From QHCF01 sp003244275 (lineage in GTDB: Bacteria > Actinomycetota > Acidimicrobiia > Acidimicrobiales > QHCF01), in assembly GCA_036806345.1 (NCBI GenBank), contig DAIROT010000011.1, positions 1 through 47,782 of the forward strand: 47,782 nucleotides of DNA, read 5' to 3'. Positions within the stretch are counted from its first letter, which is position 1. Every line of letters starts with the position of its first letter. Made by a program: the position numbers and the translations under genes. This document shows, piece by piece, positions 6,491 through 14,743 of this stretch. The notes under the pieces are model-generated. The model did no database searches. It had not been told where the DNA came from and was given only the letters and a program-made list of their open reading frames with translations.

Positions 6491-7957
6491 ATGAGTGAGA
6501 CAGGTAGGCGTCCGGCGGTGGCCTGGACCTTCGCGGTCACCTCGGTGGCAGCCTTCATGGTGGCCCTGGACAACCTGGTGGTGACCACCGCCCTGCCGTC
6601 CATCCGCCACAGTCTCCACGCCGGGTTGTCCGGCCTGGAGTGGACGATCAACGCCTACACCCTGACCTTCGCGGTGCTGTTGTTGACCGGCGCCGCCCTG
6701 GGCGACCGGTTCGGGCGGCGGCGGGTACTCGCAGTGGGGATGGCCCTGTTCACGGCGTCCTCGGCGGCCGCTGCCCTGGCTCCCAGCACCGCCTGGCTGG
6801 TGGTGGCCCGAGCCGCCCAGGGAGTGGGGGCTGCTCTGGTGCTGCCCTTGACCCTCACCATCCTCTCGGCCGCGGTCCCGGCCTCTAGGCGCGGCGCGGC
6901 GCTGGGCGTGTGGGGAGCCATGAGCGGCCTGGCGGTGGCGGTCGGGCCGGTGATCGGCGGAGCGGTCACCCAGGGCCTGGCCTGGCAGTGGATCTTCTGG
7001 CTGAACGTGCCCATCGGGCTGGTGCTGCTTCCGCTGATCCGGCGGTTGGACGAGACCCATGGTCCGGTCCGCCGGCTGGATTTGCCCGGGGTGGCACTGG
7101 CCAGCATCGGCCTTTTCGGTGTGGTGTTCGGGTTGGTGCGGGGGAACAGTCACGGCTGGACCAGTCTCGGGGTGGCCGGGCCGCTGGTGGCCGGCGTGGT
7201 GGTGGTGGGCGCCTTTGTGGCCTGGGAGCGGCGGGCGGCCCAGCCCATGTTGGCATTGGGGCTGTTCCGGAACCGGGCCTTTTCGGCCTCGAACGCGACG
7301 GCTTGGCTGATGTCGTTCGGCATGTTCGGCTCGGTGTTCCTACTGGCCCAGTTCCTCCAGACGGTGCAGGGCTACAGTCCCCTCCAGGCTGGCCTGCGGA
7401 CCCTGCCGTGGACGGCCATGCCCATGGTTGTGGCGCCCCTGGTCGGGCCGCTGTCGGACCGCATCGGCGGGCGGCCCCTGCTGGTGGCCGGCCTCAGCCT
7501 GCAGGCAGTGGGCCTGGCCTGGATGGCCGTCATCGTTTCCACCGGCGTGTCGTTCCTATCGCTGGTACCGCCGTTCGTGATCTCTGGGGTGGGCATGGCG
7601 CTGTTCTTCGTCCCCATCGCCAACGTCGTGTTCTCCTCGGTCCGCCCGCACCAGGAGGGCATCGCATCGGGGGCCAACAACATGCTGAGGGAGCTGGGCG
7701 GGGTATTCGGCATCGCCGTGCTGGCCTCAGTCTTCTCGGCCCACGGTGGTTACACCAGTGGGCACGCCTTCGTCCATGGCCTCACCCCGGCCCTGTGGGT
7801 CGGTGCAGGCTTCGTGTCCGCCGGCTTCCTGGCCGCCCTGGCCATTCCGCGGCGGGGCCGGCCCGGTGCTGCACCGGCGCTGGTTGAGTCGCTCGGCGGA
7901 CCGGTTGAGTCGCACGGCGATCCGGTGCTGGTCGACGTCTCGGCCTCGGCCTCTTGA
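6491..7957 (+). CDS. MFS drug efflux transporter, DHA2 (EmrB/QacA) family
   Basis: 488 residues with about 14 hydrophobic segments. Motif A (GDRFGRRR, near residue 70) follows WTINAYTLTFAVLL; motif C-like GPVIGGAV and the DHA2 sequence WQWIFWLNVPIG are present. These are proton-driven exporters of drugs, dyes and biocides in the inner membrane. AAGGAGG lies before the ATG. The hydrophilic tail has a short duplicated LVESLGGPVESHGDPV segment. The substrate is not predictable. Confidence 0.93.
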   Translation: MSETGRRPAVAWTFAVTSVAAFMVALDNLVVTTALPSIRHSLHAGLSGLEWTINAYTLTFAVLLLTGAALGDRFGRRRVLAVGMALFTASSAAAALAPSTAWLVVARAAQGVGAALVLPLTLTILSAAVPASRRGAALGVWGAMSGLAVAVGPVIGGAVTQGLAWQWIFWLNVPIGLVLLPLIRRLDETHGPVRRLDLPGVALASIGLFGVVFGLVRGNSHGWTSLGVAGPLVAGVVVVGAFVAWERRAAQPMLALGLFRNRAFSASNATAWLMSFGMFGSVFLLAQFLQTVQGYSPLQAGLRTLPWTAMPMVVAPLVGPLSDRIGGRPLLVAGLSLQAVGLAWMAVIVSTGVSFLSLVPPFVISGVGMALFFVPIANVVFSSVRPHQEGIASGANNMLRELGGVFGIAVLASVFSAHGGYTSGHAFVHGLTPALWVGAGFVSAGFLAALAIPRRGRPGAAPALVESLGGPVESHGDPVLVDVSASAS

Positions 7958-7989
7958 GGGGTCCGGACGCTACGGATCGGGGCTTCGAG

Positions 7990-7995
7990 TAGGTT
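7990..7995 (+). promoter_or_regulatory. -10 box of the DinB-family gene
   Basis: TAGGTT eight bases before ATG 8004; no ribosome site, so a leaderless or near-leaderless mRNA is likely. Confidence 0.5.
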
Positions 7996-8003
7996 TGCGA
8001 ACC

Positions 8004-8591
8004 ATGTCGAGTGGCGCCGGCGAACCCACCGTGGACTGGAACGAACAGCTCATCGAGCAGCTGGACTGGCACTGGAGCCACCAGCTCCGACCACGCCTGG
8101 AGGGGCTCGGGGACGACGAGTACCTCTGGGAGCCGGTACCCGAATGTTGGAACGTCCGGGCCCGGGACGCGAGCACCTCGCCCATGGCGCCCGGCTCTGG
8201 CCCTCATACCATCGACTTTGCGTGGCCCCAGCCCGACCCGCCTCCCGTCACCACCATCGCCTGGCGCCTGGCCCACGTCATCGTGGGGGTGCTGGGCATG
8301 CGGGTGGCGGCGCATTTCGGCGGCCCGAGCGTCGACTATCAGAGTTATGGCTATGCGGGTACCGCATCGGATGCAGTCGATCAGCTCGACTCGGCCTACG
8401 CGGCCTGGATCGCGGGCGTCCGGGGTCTGGGAGCAGACGGTCTGACCCGTCCCTGTGGGCCCGCCGAACCCTTCCCCGAGTTGCCCTTGGGGGCACTCGT
8501 GCTGCACATCAACCGAGAGGTCATCCACCATGGTGCCGAGATCGCCCTGCTCCGGGACCTCTACCGTGATCGCCCACCACCCTCTCGGTGA
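8004..8591 (+). CDS. DinB-like (DUF664-type) protein
   Basis: 195 residues, a four-helix DinB/YfiT-like fold: WNEQLIEQLDWHWSHQLRPRLEGL at the start, then WRLAHVIVGVLGMRVAAHF with a candidate metal His, and HINREVIHHGAEIALLRDLYRD with the second and third His ligands near the end. Actinobacterial members of this superfamily include mycothiol/bacillithiol-dependent transferases, but the substrate here is not known. The long insert DASTSPMAPGSGPHTIDF is typical of the subgroup. Confidence 0.85.
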   Translation: MSSGAGEPTVDWNEQLIEQLDWHWSHQLRPRLEGLGDDEYLWEPVPECWNVRARDASTSPMAPGSGPHTIDFAWPQPDPPPVTTIAWRLAHVIVGVLGMRVAAHFGGPSVDYQSYGYAGTASDAVDQLDSAYAAWIAGVRGLGADGLTRPCGPAEPFPELPLGALVLHINREVIHHGAEIALLRDLYRDRPPPSR

Positions 8592-8671
8592 GCCAGCAGT
8601 CGGCAGGACGCTGGAGGAGCCTGCTAGCTGATGCGAGGAACTAACGTTGCCTCGTCCTGGAAGAGGAAGGC

Positions 8672-9287
8672 ATGACCGGCGTCCAACTCTCTGATCCCTG
8701 GACCGCCAGGCTGGTCAAGGGAGCGGGCATCCACCCTGGTGACCTGGTTATCGACATCGGAGCCGGGAGTGGCGCCCTTACGGCCCAGCTGCTCTCCGCT
8801 GGCGCCCGGGTGATGGCGGTGGAGCTGCACCCGGCGAGGGCCAAGCACCTACAGGCCCGCTTCCGGGACCAGCCGGTGGTGGTCTTACAGGTCAACGCAA
8901 CCTACCTACGGCTTCCCCGCCAGCCATTTCGGGTGGTGGCCAACCCACCATTCGCCGTCACCACTGCTCTGCTTCGCCGGTTCCTCGCTCCGAGCAGCCG
9001 CCTCTTGTCAGCGGACCTCGTACTCCCGTCACAGGGTGGCCGCCTGGTGGGCCGCCGGCCGGGCCCCGGGGGCGCCACGGTGGTCCCGTATCTTCGGAGC
9101 CCGGGTGGTGAGACGGCTCCCTCCCGCAGCGTTCCGCCCCCCGCCCACCGTCCACACCGCTGTACTGCGCATCGAACGGCATGGGCTGGGAGGGGCCGAT
9201 CCGAATGCGCCGCCGGTCGAGTCGCCCGGAACTCCTGGGTCCTCGGAGTTCGCGCACTCCCGCGATGTCCTCTGTCTGGCGGACTGA
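8672..9287 (+). pseudogene. Erm/KsgA-like rRNA adenine N6-methyltransferase, frameshifted
   Basis: The first part (8672 to about 9024) gives LSDPWTARLVKGAGIHPGDLVIDIGAGSGALTAQLL (motif I), MAVELHP and VVANPPFAVTTALLRRFL (catalytic NPPF). The frame then changes near CTCCCGTCACAGG, and the conserved C-terminal part continues one frame over to the stop at 9287: VAAWWAAGRAPGAPRWSRIFGARVV, FRPPPTVHTAVLRIERH. Erm enzymes methylate A2058 of 23S rRNA and confer macrolide-lincosamide-streptogramin resistance; KsgA acts on 16S. The N-terminal GQNFL element is absent, and codons from TTG 8647 in yet another frame (PRPGRGRH) resemble the family start, so a second shift is possible. Either decayed or a base error. 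Confidence 0.82.
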
Positions 9288-9320
9288 GACTCCCACGCGA
9301 GTCGCGGGTCATGAAGAGGG

Positions 9321-10436
9321 TCATCCGACGCCCCGCTCGACCACCAGGCCGGCGGCCAGGAGCAGCTCCTCTGCATCTGGTGGCCCAATCAGCTGGAGGC
9401 TGGCGGGCAGCCGGCCGTGGCTCGGGACGGGGACAGCCAGGGCCGGGAGCCCGGCCAGGTTGACCGGCCGGGTGGCGATAGCCAGGCTGACCCGGCCCGC
9501 ATCCTCCAACAGGGGTGGAAACCGGGTCATGGTCGGCAAGGCCACCAGCTCGACCGTGGTCAACAGCTCCAGGAACGCTGCCTTCCAACCCGCCTGGAAG
9601 GCCCTGGCCTCCTCGAGCTGGGCGGGACCCACCCGGCGCCCCTCCTCCAGCCTCGCCGCCACCACNNNNNNNNNNGGGTCAAGCTGGTCCCATTGCCGGA
9701 CCAGGTGGGCGTTGGAAACAGCGGCCTCGGCCACCAGGATCCACCCGGCCAGCTCCCACGCCCGCCCCCAGCCGGGGAGACTCACATCCGTCACCTCGAA
9801 CCCACTGGCGTCCAGTGCGTCGTCGACCGCCTGGTCGATCAGCGGTTCGGCGGCCAGGCGGAACCGACCAACCCGCCGGGGCTGCGACTGGGCAGGGGCG
9901 AAGCCGGGTTCCAACCAGCCCATGCCCAGGATCAACCCGTCCACGTCGGCCGCCATGGGGCCGACGGTGTCCAGGCTGGGGGCCAGCGGCCAGACCCCGC
10001 CCGTGGGAATCCGACCCCAGGTGGTCTTGAGCCCGGCGATGCCGCAACAGGCGGCGGGGACCCGGATCGACCCGCCGGTGTCGGTGCCGTAGCCGACCTC
10101 CGCCTCGCCGGTGGCCACCGCCACCGCGCAGCCGCTGGACGAGCCGCCGGGGACGACGCGACGGTCGAGGGGGTTCACCGGGGTGCCGAACCACGGATTG
10201 ATGCCAACAGTGCCGAGGGCCAACTCCACCAGATTGGCCTTGCCGACGATGTGAACTCCGGCCTGGCGGGCGCCAGCCAGGCATGGGGCGTCGGCTACCG
10301 CCGGTCGCGCCATCTCAGCAACCACCCGGCTGCCGGCCGTGGTCGGTACTCCGGCCACGTCGATGACGTCCTTGACCGCCAGCCTAGGCTGGCTGAGCAC
10401 ACCGCAATCATCCAGCTGGGTGATGAACGTGCTCAC
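9321..10436 (-). CDS. Amidase signature family hydrolase (with an N gap)
   Basis: The Ser-Ser-Lys triad is complete: Lys22 in LAVKDVIDV, Ser99 in VPGGSSSGCA and Ser123 in GTDTGGSIRVPAA, with the usual 24-residue spacing of the two serines. The end, NLAGLPALAVPVPSH...PASLQLIGPPDAEE, is typical. Such enzymes cleave C-N amide bonds; substrate unknown (GatA is unlikely, as no gatB or gatC is near and the protein is short). Ten N at 9666-9675 interrupt it; the frame is the same on both sides, though the true gap length is unknown. Confidence 0.92.
   Translation of the reverse strand: MSTFITQLDDCGVLSQPRLAVKDVIDVAGVPTTAGSRVVAEMARPAVADAPCLAGARQAGVHIVGKANLVELALGTVGINPWFGTPVNPLDRRVVPGGSSSGCAVAVATGEAEVGYGTDTGGSIRVPAACCGIAGLKTTWGRIPTGGVWPLAPSLDTVGPMAADVDGLILGMGWLEPGFAPAQSQPRRVGRFRLAAEPLIDQAVDDALDASGFEVTDVSLPGWGRAWELAGWILVAEAAVSNAHLVRQWDQLDXXXXVVAARLEEGRRVGPAQLEEARAFQAGWKAAFLELLTTVELVALPTMTRFPPLLEDAGRVSLAIATRPVNLAGLPALAVPVPSHGRLPASLQLIGPPDAEELLLAAGLVVERGVG
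9666..9675. other. Assembly gap (10 N)
   Basis: Placeholder of fixed size within the amidase gene; real missing length unknown. Confidence 0.95.
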
Positions 10437-10459
10437 CGCCGCGTGGTCAGCGCGGCAGA

Positions 10460-11194
10460 CTAGGCCGGCATGGGCGGGGGTGCCTCACCCCGGGCGCGTG
10501 CCGCCTCGGCTGCCAGCTCACCCTTACGCTGGCCGCGCTTGGCGTAGGAGACGTTCCAGGCGATCACCATGGCGGCGACAATCAGCGGCAGCACGTTGGC
10601 GGTCGTCTTGGCCGTACCAGCCGAGCGGGTCTCGATGATGGCGACTTGGGCGGCAGCCTCAGCCAGGAAGGCCAAGCCCCAGACCACCGTGGTCACCCGG
10701 AAGGCGTGGCGGAAACCGGCATAGCGCCACTTGTCGGCGAAGTCGCGTCCCTTGGGAGTGTCCGCTCCCATGAACTCGAGGGCGAAGCGAAACATCAGGG
10801 GACGCCTCGACCACAGTGAGCCCAGGCAAACGGCACCAAAGACGACCGTGGGCACGACGCCATCGATGAGCACGAGATGGGGGCTGCCGCTGACCAACCC
10901 CAGTGCCGTACCGACGACTATCCCGATCAGTACCAGAGTCCCGATCGCGTCCAAGCGCCGATGGCGGACCACGGTGAGGGCTATCCCGAAGGCAGGAGGC
11001 AGACCACTCAGTATCAACGCTGTCACTGTGGACAATCCGGCGCCCTGCAGGGCGTAGTAGACCACCAGCGGACCGGCGACATCAAACACCACGATCGGCG
11101 CCAGCGAAGCCAAACGGCTGCGGTTGGCAGACGGCGATTCGGCCTTGCCGGCTGGCGCGCCGGGCCGAGCGGCGTTGGAGCTCCAGTCGGTCAT
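10460..11194 (-). CDS. VC0807-like integral membrane protein
   Basis: 244 residues with about six hydrophobic helices (LAPIVVFDVAGPLVVYYAL, VTALILSGLPPAFGIALTVV, LDAIGTLVLIGIVVGTALGLV, LIDGVVPTVVFGAVCLGSL, TVVWGLAFLAEAAAQVAII, LPLIVAAMVIAWNVSY) and a soluble segment FMGADTPKGRDFADKWRY. It matches the uncharacterised VC0807 family as I remember it. ATG 11194 is chosen because TTGACA-17 bp-TATCAT ends seven bases before it. Divergent from a PaaX-type regulator, which probably controls it. Confidence 0.82.
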   Translation of the reverse strand: MTDWSSNAARPGAPAGKAESPSANRSRLASLAPIVVFDVAGPLVVYYALQGAGLSTVTALILSGLPPAFGIALTVVRHRRLDAIGTLVLIGIVVGTALGLVSGSPHLVLIDGVVPTVVFGAVCLGSLWSRRPLMFRFALEFMGADTPKGRDFADKWRYAGFRHAFRVTTVVWGLAFLAEAAAQVAIIETRSAGTAKTTANVLPLIVAAMVIAWNVSYAKRGQRKGELAAEAARARGEAPPPMPA

Positions 11195-11201
11195 ATTGTG
11201 C

Positions 11202-11247
11202 ATGATAGATAACGGACGAGCGGTTGTCAACACTATGTTACTAAGAT
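11202..11247. promoter_or_regulatory. Overlapping divergent promoters (membrane protein / PaaX)
   Basis: Minus strand: TTGACA (11225-11230), 17-bp spacer, TATCAT (11202-11207), ATG seven bases later. Plus strand: TAAGAT (11242-11247), GTG seven bases later, without a good -35. Only 60 bp separate the two start codons, so one bound regulator could govern both leaderless transcripts. Confidence 0.7.
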
Positions 11248-11254
11248 CTCGCTG

Positions 11255-12070
11255 GTGAGAGACCCAGTTGAGATGTCACCCCGGATAGGCCTGATCTGTT
11301 TCGCCTTTGGCGTGGCCCAGGTGAGTCCGGGTGAGTTCCTGGTTGGCCCGGTCCTGATGCGGCTGCTGGGAGACCTGGGGCTCTCGTCCTCGGCAGCCCG
11401 CTCCCTGTTGCTGCGCATGCGCCGGGACGGCTGGCTCAGGTCGGAACGGGTCGGTCGCCAGGCCCAATACCGCCTGGCGCCGGTCCTCGACGCAGCCCAG
11501 GCTCGGCTGGAGCGCCAGCTGCGCGGGAATCGGCCGCTGTGGAGTGGGTCGTTCAATGGCATTCTCTACTCGATCCCGGAGGACCATCGCGCCTTTCGTG
11601 ACCGGTTGCGGCGCTCGGCCCATCTGCTGGGCTACGTCACTTTGCGTCCGGGGCTGCTGGTGGCGACCACCGACCGGTTCGAGGAGCTGATCCCATTGGT
11701 CCCGCCCCAGCCGGAGGGCAGCCAGGTGCTCAGAATGAGCGTGACGCTGTCGGCCGAGGACAGCCGGCGGATCGCGGTCGAGCTGTGGGATCTCGACGAC
11801 CTGGCCGTCCGCTACCGTGCCGTCCTGGCTGACGCCCAGGCCCGTATCACCCGAGCCGAGATTCGTCCTCCACCGCCCCGGAGGGCTCTCCAGGACTTCG
11901 CGGCGGCCGCCTTCCCGGTCTACGAGGTCGGGGCCGACGACCCCGACCTACCGGCGGAGCTGCTCCCCGCAGGCTGGCCGGGACAGCAGACGGGCCCGAC
12001 CCTCGGTCGAGCTCTCCAGGTCTTCGGCCCGTCGCTCCGGGACTACCTAGCCACCATCCTGGGCACGTGA
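11255..12070 (+). CDS. PaaX family transcriptional regulator
   Basis: 271 residues. The N-terminal winged helix (SPGEFLVGPVLMRLLGDLGLSSSAARSLLLRMRRDGWLRSERVGRQAQYRLAP) is followed by the PaaX central and C-terminal domains (WSGSFNGILYSIPEDHRAFRDRLRRSAHLLGY, RPGLLVATTDR, ELWDLDDLAVRY). PaaX represses phenylacetate degradation in Escherichia coli by sensing phenylacetyl-CoA, but no paa genes are in this window. The divergent membrane protein is its likely target. GTG start, leaderless. Confidence 0.88.
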   Translation: MRDPVEMSPRIGLICFAFGVAQVSPGEFLVGPVLMRLLGDLGLSSSAARSLLLRMRRDGWLRSERVGRQAQYRLAPVLDAAQARLERQLRGNRPLWSGSFNGILYSIPEDHRAFRDRLRRSAHLLGYVTLRPGLLVATTDRFEELIPLVPPQPEGSQVLRMSVTLSAEDSRRIAVELWDLDDLAVRYRAVLADAQARITRAEIRPPPPRRALQDFAAAAFPVYEVGADDPDLPAELLPAGWPGQQTGPTLGRALQVFGPSLRDYLATILGT

Positions 12071-12145
12071 GTCGGTCAGCGCTGGGGCCCGGTCCACCGA
12101 TGAAGCCCGTAGCCCGGTCCGGTAGCCGACGCGATCGCCGGCGGC

Positions 12146-12496
12146 TCAGTGCCGGCGCCAGCGGCGCCACCACGGCGTCGAGGCTGAGGCCACCGATGTC
12201 CGCTGGCGCTCCTTTTCCACCTCGGCCACGATGCCCGGGCCGACGGAGTTGACGATGTCCTCGGCCTGGTCCAGCAACGCGCCCACCCCCGGGCCGGGCT
12301 CGCCCGGCTCATCCTCGATGGCCGGCTCTACCAGGCTGCCATGGGTCCAGCCGGCGTCAGCCCAGCGACGCTGGTAAGAAGGGCAGTTCTCCGGGCAGCG
12401 CCAGGGCGCCTCGGGCGCCAGGTCCAGCACACAGAATCGGGCTACTTCGCCCGACGCATAGGTCCGACTCTGGAAGTGCTTGCACTCCTCCCGCAT
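12146..12496 (-). CDS. Cys-rich small protein, putative metal binding
   Basis: 116 residues from ATG 12496 (ATG 12502 is also in frame). The N-terminal 45 residues hold four cysteines: EECKHF...ARFCVLDLAPEAPWRCPENCPSY. The spacing suggests a zinc or Fe-S site. The rest is acidic and ends in a Trp/Arg-rich WWRRWRRH tail. I have an impression of similar proteins in Acidimicrobiia but cannot assign a function. Divergent from the Clp N-domain gene. Confidence 0.72.
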   Translation of the reverse strand: MREECKHFQSRTYASGEVARFCVLDLAPEAPWRCPENCPSYQRRWADAGWTHGSLVEPAIEDEPGEPGPGVGALLDQAEDIVNSVGPGIVAEVEKERQRTSVASASTPWWRRWRRH

Positions 12497-12550
12497 CGGC
12501 ATGTCGCTGTTCGTCCCTCCCTGCTACCGGCGCTCCTGTGACAGCAAGTC

Positions 12551-12556
12551 TAGGCT
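12551..12556 (+). promoter_or_regulatory. -10 box of the Clp N-domain gene
   Basis: TAGGCT, then seven bases, then ATC (12564) exactly where the family start Met is expected. The spacing equals that of the other leaderless genes here. Confidence 0.5.
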
Positions 12557-12563
12557 GGGCACC

Positions 12564-13250
12564 ATCTTCGAGCGTTTGAGCGACCGGGCCCGCCGGGTCC
12601 TCGTCCTAGCCCCGGAGGAGGCACGGGGGCTCAACCACAAGTTCATCGGTACCGAGCACATCTTGCTGGGTTTGATCCACGAGGGACAGGGCGTGGCGGC
12701 GCAGGCACTGGCGAATCTCGGGGTGACCTTCGGCGCAGCCAGGGCCAAGGTGGCCGAGATGATCGGGCCGGCCGAAGCGACCACTGCCGAATCCGGTTCG
12801 CCGCCCTTCACTCCCCGAGCCAAGAAGGTCCTGGAACTGTCGCTCCGGGAGTCCCTCCAGCTCCAGCACAACTACATCGGTACCGAGCACATGCTCCTCG
12901 GCCTGGTCAGGGAGGGCGAGGGAGTGGCCGCCACAGTGCTGGTCGAGCTGGGCACCGACCTGGAACGGGTGCGCCAACAGGTCATATAGCTGCTGGCCGG
13001 CCACCAGGGCGCTACCGCGGCCGAGAGCGGGCTGCCTCCGACCTTGGAAGCAGTGGCGATGGCCAGGCCTCACGGCAACCCGCCCCAGTGCCCCCAGTGC
13101 CGAGCTGGACTGGCCGACCAGGCCGCCTACCGGAGCATGATGATCCCGGCCGACATGGCCGATGAGGAACCCCGCGCCTTCGTGGTGATTTACTGCCGGA
13201 CCTGCGGGCGGGCTCTGGGGTTACGGGCGGGCTTTGGTCTTCAGACCTGA
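12564..13250 (+). pseudogene. Clp N-domain protein with zinc ribbon, split by an in-frame amber codon
   Basis: Two Clp_N repeats as in ClpC/ClpA N-domains are visible (FERLSDRARRVLVLAPEEARGLNHKFIGTEHILLGLIHEGQGVAAQAL and FTPRAKKVLELSLRESLQLQHNYIGTEHMLLGLVREGEGVAATVL). No AAA module follows, so this is an adaptor-like stand-alone protein. After RVRQQVI there is TAG (12987-12989) where I would expect Gln; the same frame then continues without interruption through LLAGHQGATAAESG to a zinc ribbon (CPQC...CRTCG) and TGA at 13250. A single C-to-T change (CAG to TAG) explains it. The start is odd too: the family begins (M)FERF, but here the codon before TTC GAG is ATC; ATG 12480 or 12501 would add an unrelated N-terminus. 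Confidence 0.8.
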
Positions 13251-13264
13251 GACTGGACTTCCGC

Positions 13265-13289
13265 TGCCCCTGCGGAGCAGTGTCAGCCG
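13265..13289. repeat. Intergenic repeat, copy 1
   Basis: A 25-bp sequence beginning TGCCCCTGCGGAGCAGTGTC recurs at 43348-43372 with one mismatch. This copy contains the sufB stop codon and lies between convergent genes; CCGC-TGCCCCT-GCGG (13261-13275) can form a short hairpin. Confidence 0.8.
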
Positions 13290-14683
13290 ACCGAGCCCTC
13301 CATCTGTAGCTCGATCAGGCGGCTCCACTCCACCGCGTACTCCATGGGAAGGGTCCGGGTTACCGGCTCGATGAAGCCGTTGACGATCATGCCCATGGCC
13401 TGCTGCTCCGACAGACCCCGGCTCATCAGGTAGAACAGCTGGTCGTCGCCCACCTTGGAGACGGTGGCCTCGTGGCCGATCCGGGCGTCACGCTCCTCCA
13501 CCTCCATATACGGCAGGGTCTTGGAGGTGCTGTGGTCGTCCAGGATGAGGGCGTCACAGCGCACAAAGCTCTTGGCCTTGGTGGCCCCCTTGTCGACGTG
13601 GACCTTGCCCCGGTAGGTGGTGATGCCGCCGTCCTTGGAGATCGACTTGGACACGATGGTCGAGGTCGTCTCGGGAGCCACGTGGTACATCTTAGCCCCG
13701 GCGTCCTGGTGCTGGCCGGCCCCGGCGTAGGCCACCGACAGGACCTCGCCCGACGCCTTGGGCCCCATCAGGTAGACGCTGGGGTACTTCATGGTCAGGC
13801 GGGACCCGATGTTGCCGTCGATCCACTCCACGTGGGCCTCGGCCTCGGCCCGGGCCCGCTTGGTGACCAGGTTGTAGACGTTGTTAGACCAGTTCTGGAT
13901 GGTGGTGTAGGTGATGCGCGAACCAGGCAGGGCCACCAGCTCCACCACTGCCGAGTGCAGCGAGTCGGAGGTGTACACCGGGGCCGAGCAGCCCTCGATG
14001 TAGTGGACCTGGGCGCCCTCATCGGCGATGATCAGCGTCCGCTCGAACTGGCCCATGTTCTCGGCATTGATGCGGAAATAGGCCTGCAGCGGCATCTCCA
14101 CCTTTACCCCCGGGGGCACGTAGATGAACGATCCCCCCGACCACACCGCCGAGTTCAGGGCGGCGAACTTGTTGTCGTTGGGCGGGATCAGCTTGCCGAA
14201 CCACTTCCTCACGATCTCGGGGTGCTCCCGCACGGCGGTGTCCATGTCGCAGAACAGGACGCCCTGCTTGGCCAGGTCGTCGTGGTTGTGGTGGTAGACG
14301 ACCTCGGACTCGTACTGGGCGGTGACGCCAGCCAGGTACTTGCGCTCGGCCTCAGGGATGCCCAGCTTCTCGTAGGTGTTCTTGACCGACTCGGGCAGCT
14401 CGTCCCAGGCGTCCACCTGGTTGTTGGTCGGCTTGATGTAATAGAAGATGTCGTTGAAGTCGATGTCGGGCATGTTGACGGCGAACCAGGCGGCCATGGG
14501 CCGGCGCTCGAAGTGGCGCAGGGCCTTGAGCCGGAAGTCCCTCATCCAGTCGGGCTCGCCCTTCATCCATGACATCTCCCGTACGATGTCCTGGTTGATC
14601 CCCTTCTTGGGCTTGAAGACGTAGTCCTCGACGTCACTCCAGCCGAGCTTGTACCTGCCGAGATCGAGCTCAGTGGTGGCCAT
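13283..14683 (-). CDS. sufB: Fe-S cluster assembly scaffold protein SufB
   Basis: 466 residues from ATG 14683, which has AAGGAG six bases upstream; longer starts run into non-conserved sequence. The full-length SufB is recognisable: YKLGWSDVEDYVFKPKKGINQDIVREMSWMKGEPDWM, YVPPGVKVEMPLQAYFRIN, EGCSAPVYTSDSLHSAVVEL, KAKSFVRCDALILDDHSTSKTLPYMEV, RIGHEATVSKVGDDQLFYLMSRGLSE. SufB forms the scaffold complex with SufC and SufD. Unusually, none of sufR, sufC, sufD, sufS or sufU is adjacent: the neighbours are a convergent Clp_N gene and a divergent peptidase. Confidence 0.97.
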   Translation of the reverse strand: MATTELDLGRYKLGWSDVEDYVFKPKKGINQDIVREMSWMKGEPDWMRDFRLKALRHFERRPMAAWFAVNMPDIDFNDIFYYIKPTNNQVDAWDELPESVKNTYEKLGIPEAERKYLAGVTAQYESEVVYHHNHDDLAKQGVLFCDMDTAVREHPEIVRKWFGKLIPPNDNKFAALNSAVWSGGSFIYVPPGVKVEMPLQAYFRINAENMGQFERTLIIADEGAQVHYIEGCSAPVYTSDSLHSAVVELVALPGSRITYTTIQNWSNNVYNLVTKRARAEAEAHVEWIDGNIGSRLTMKYPSVYLMGPKASGEVLSVAYAGAGQHQDAGAKMYHVAPETTSTIVSKSISKDGGITTYRGKVHVDKGATKAKSFVRCDALILDDHSTSKTLPYMEVEERDARIGHEATVSKVGDDQLFYLMSRGLSEQQAMGMIVNGFIEPVTRTLPMEYAVEWSRLIELQMEGSVG

Positions 14684-14713
14684 CAGGCGCTCCTTAGCGG
14701 ATCGACGAATTAC

Positions 14714-14729
14714 TACTACCGCCATAGTA
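14714..14729. promoter_or_regulatory. Inverted repeat upstream of sufB
   Basis: TACTA-N6-TAGTA (14714-14718 / 14725-14729), 31 bases before the sufB start, over a TA-rich promoter-like stretch. Could be the operator of an Rrf2/SufR-type Fe-S sensor; no such regulator is in the window. Confidence 0.4.
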
Positions 14730-14743
14730 ACAACCCGAGGGCG

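Noticed and set aside
9417..10463. 348-codon plus-strand frame
   Set aside because: Antisense shadow of the amidase, whose catalytic triad is intact.
13472..14572. 366-codon plus-strand frame rich in His, Val, Gly
   Set aside because: Antisense shadow of sufB, whose protein sequence is unmistakable.
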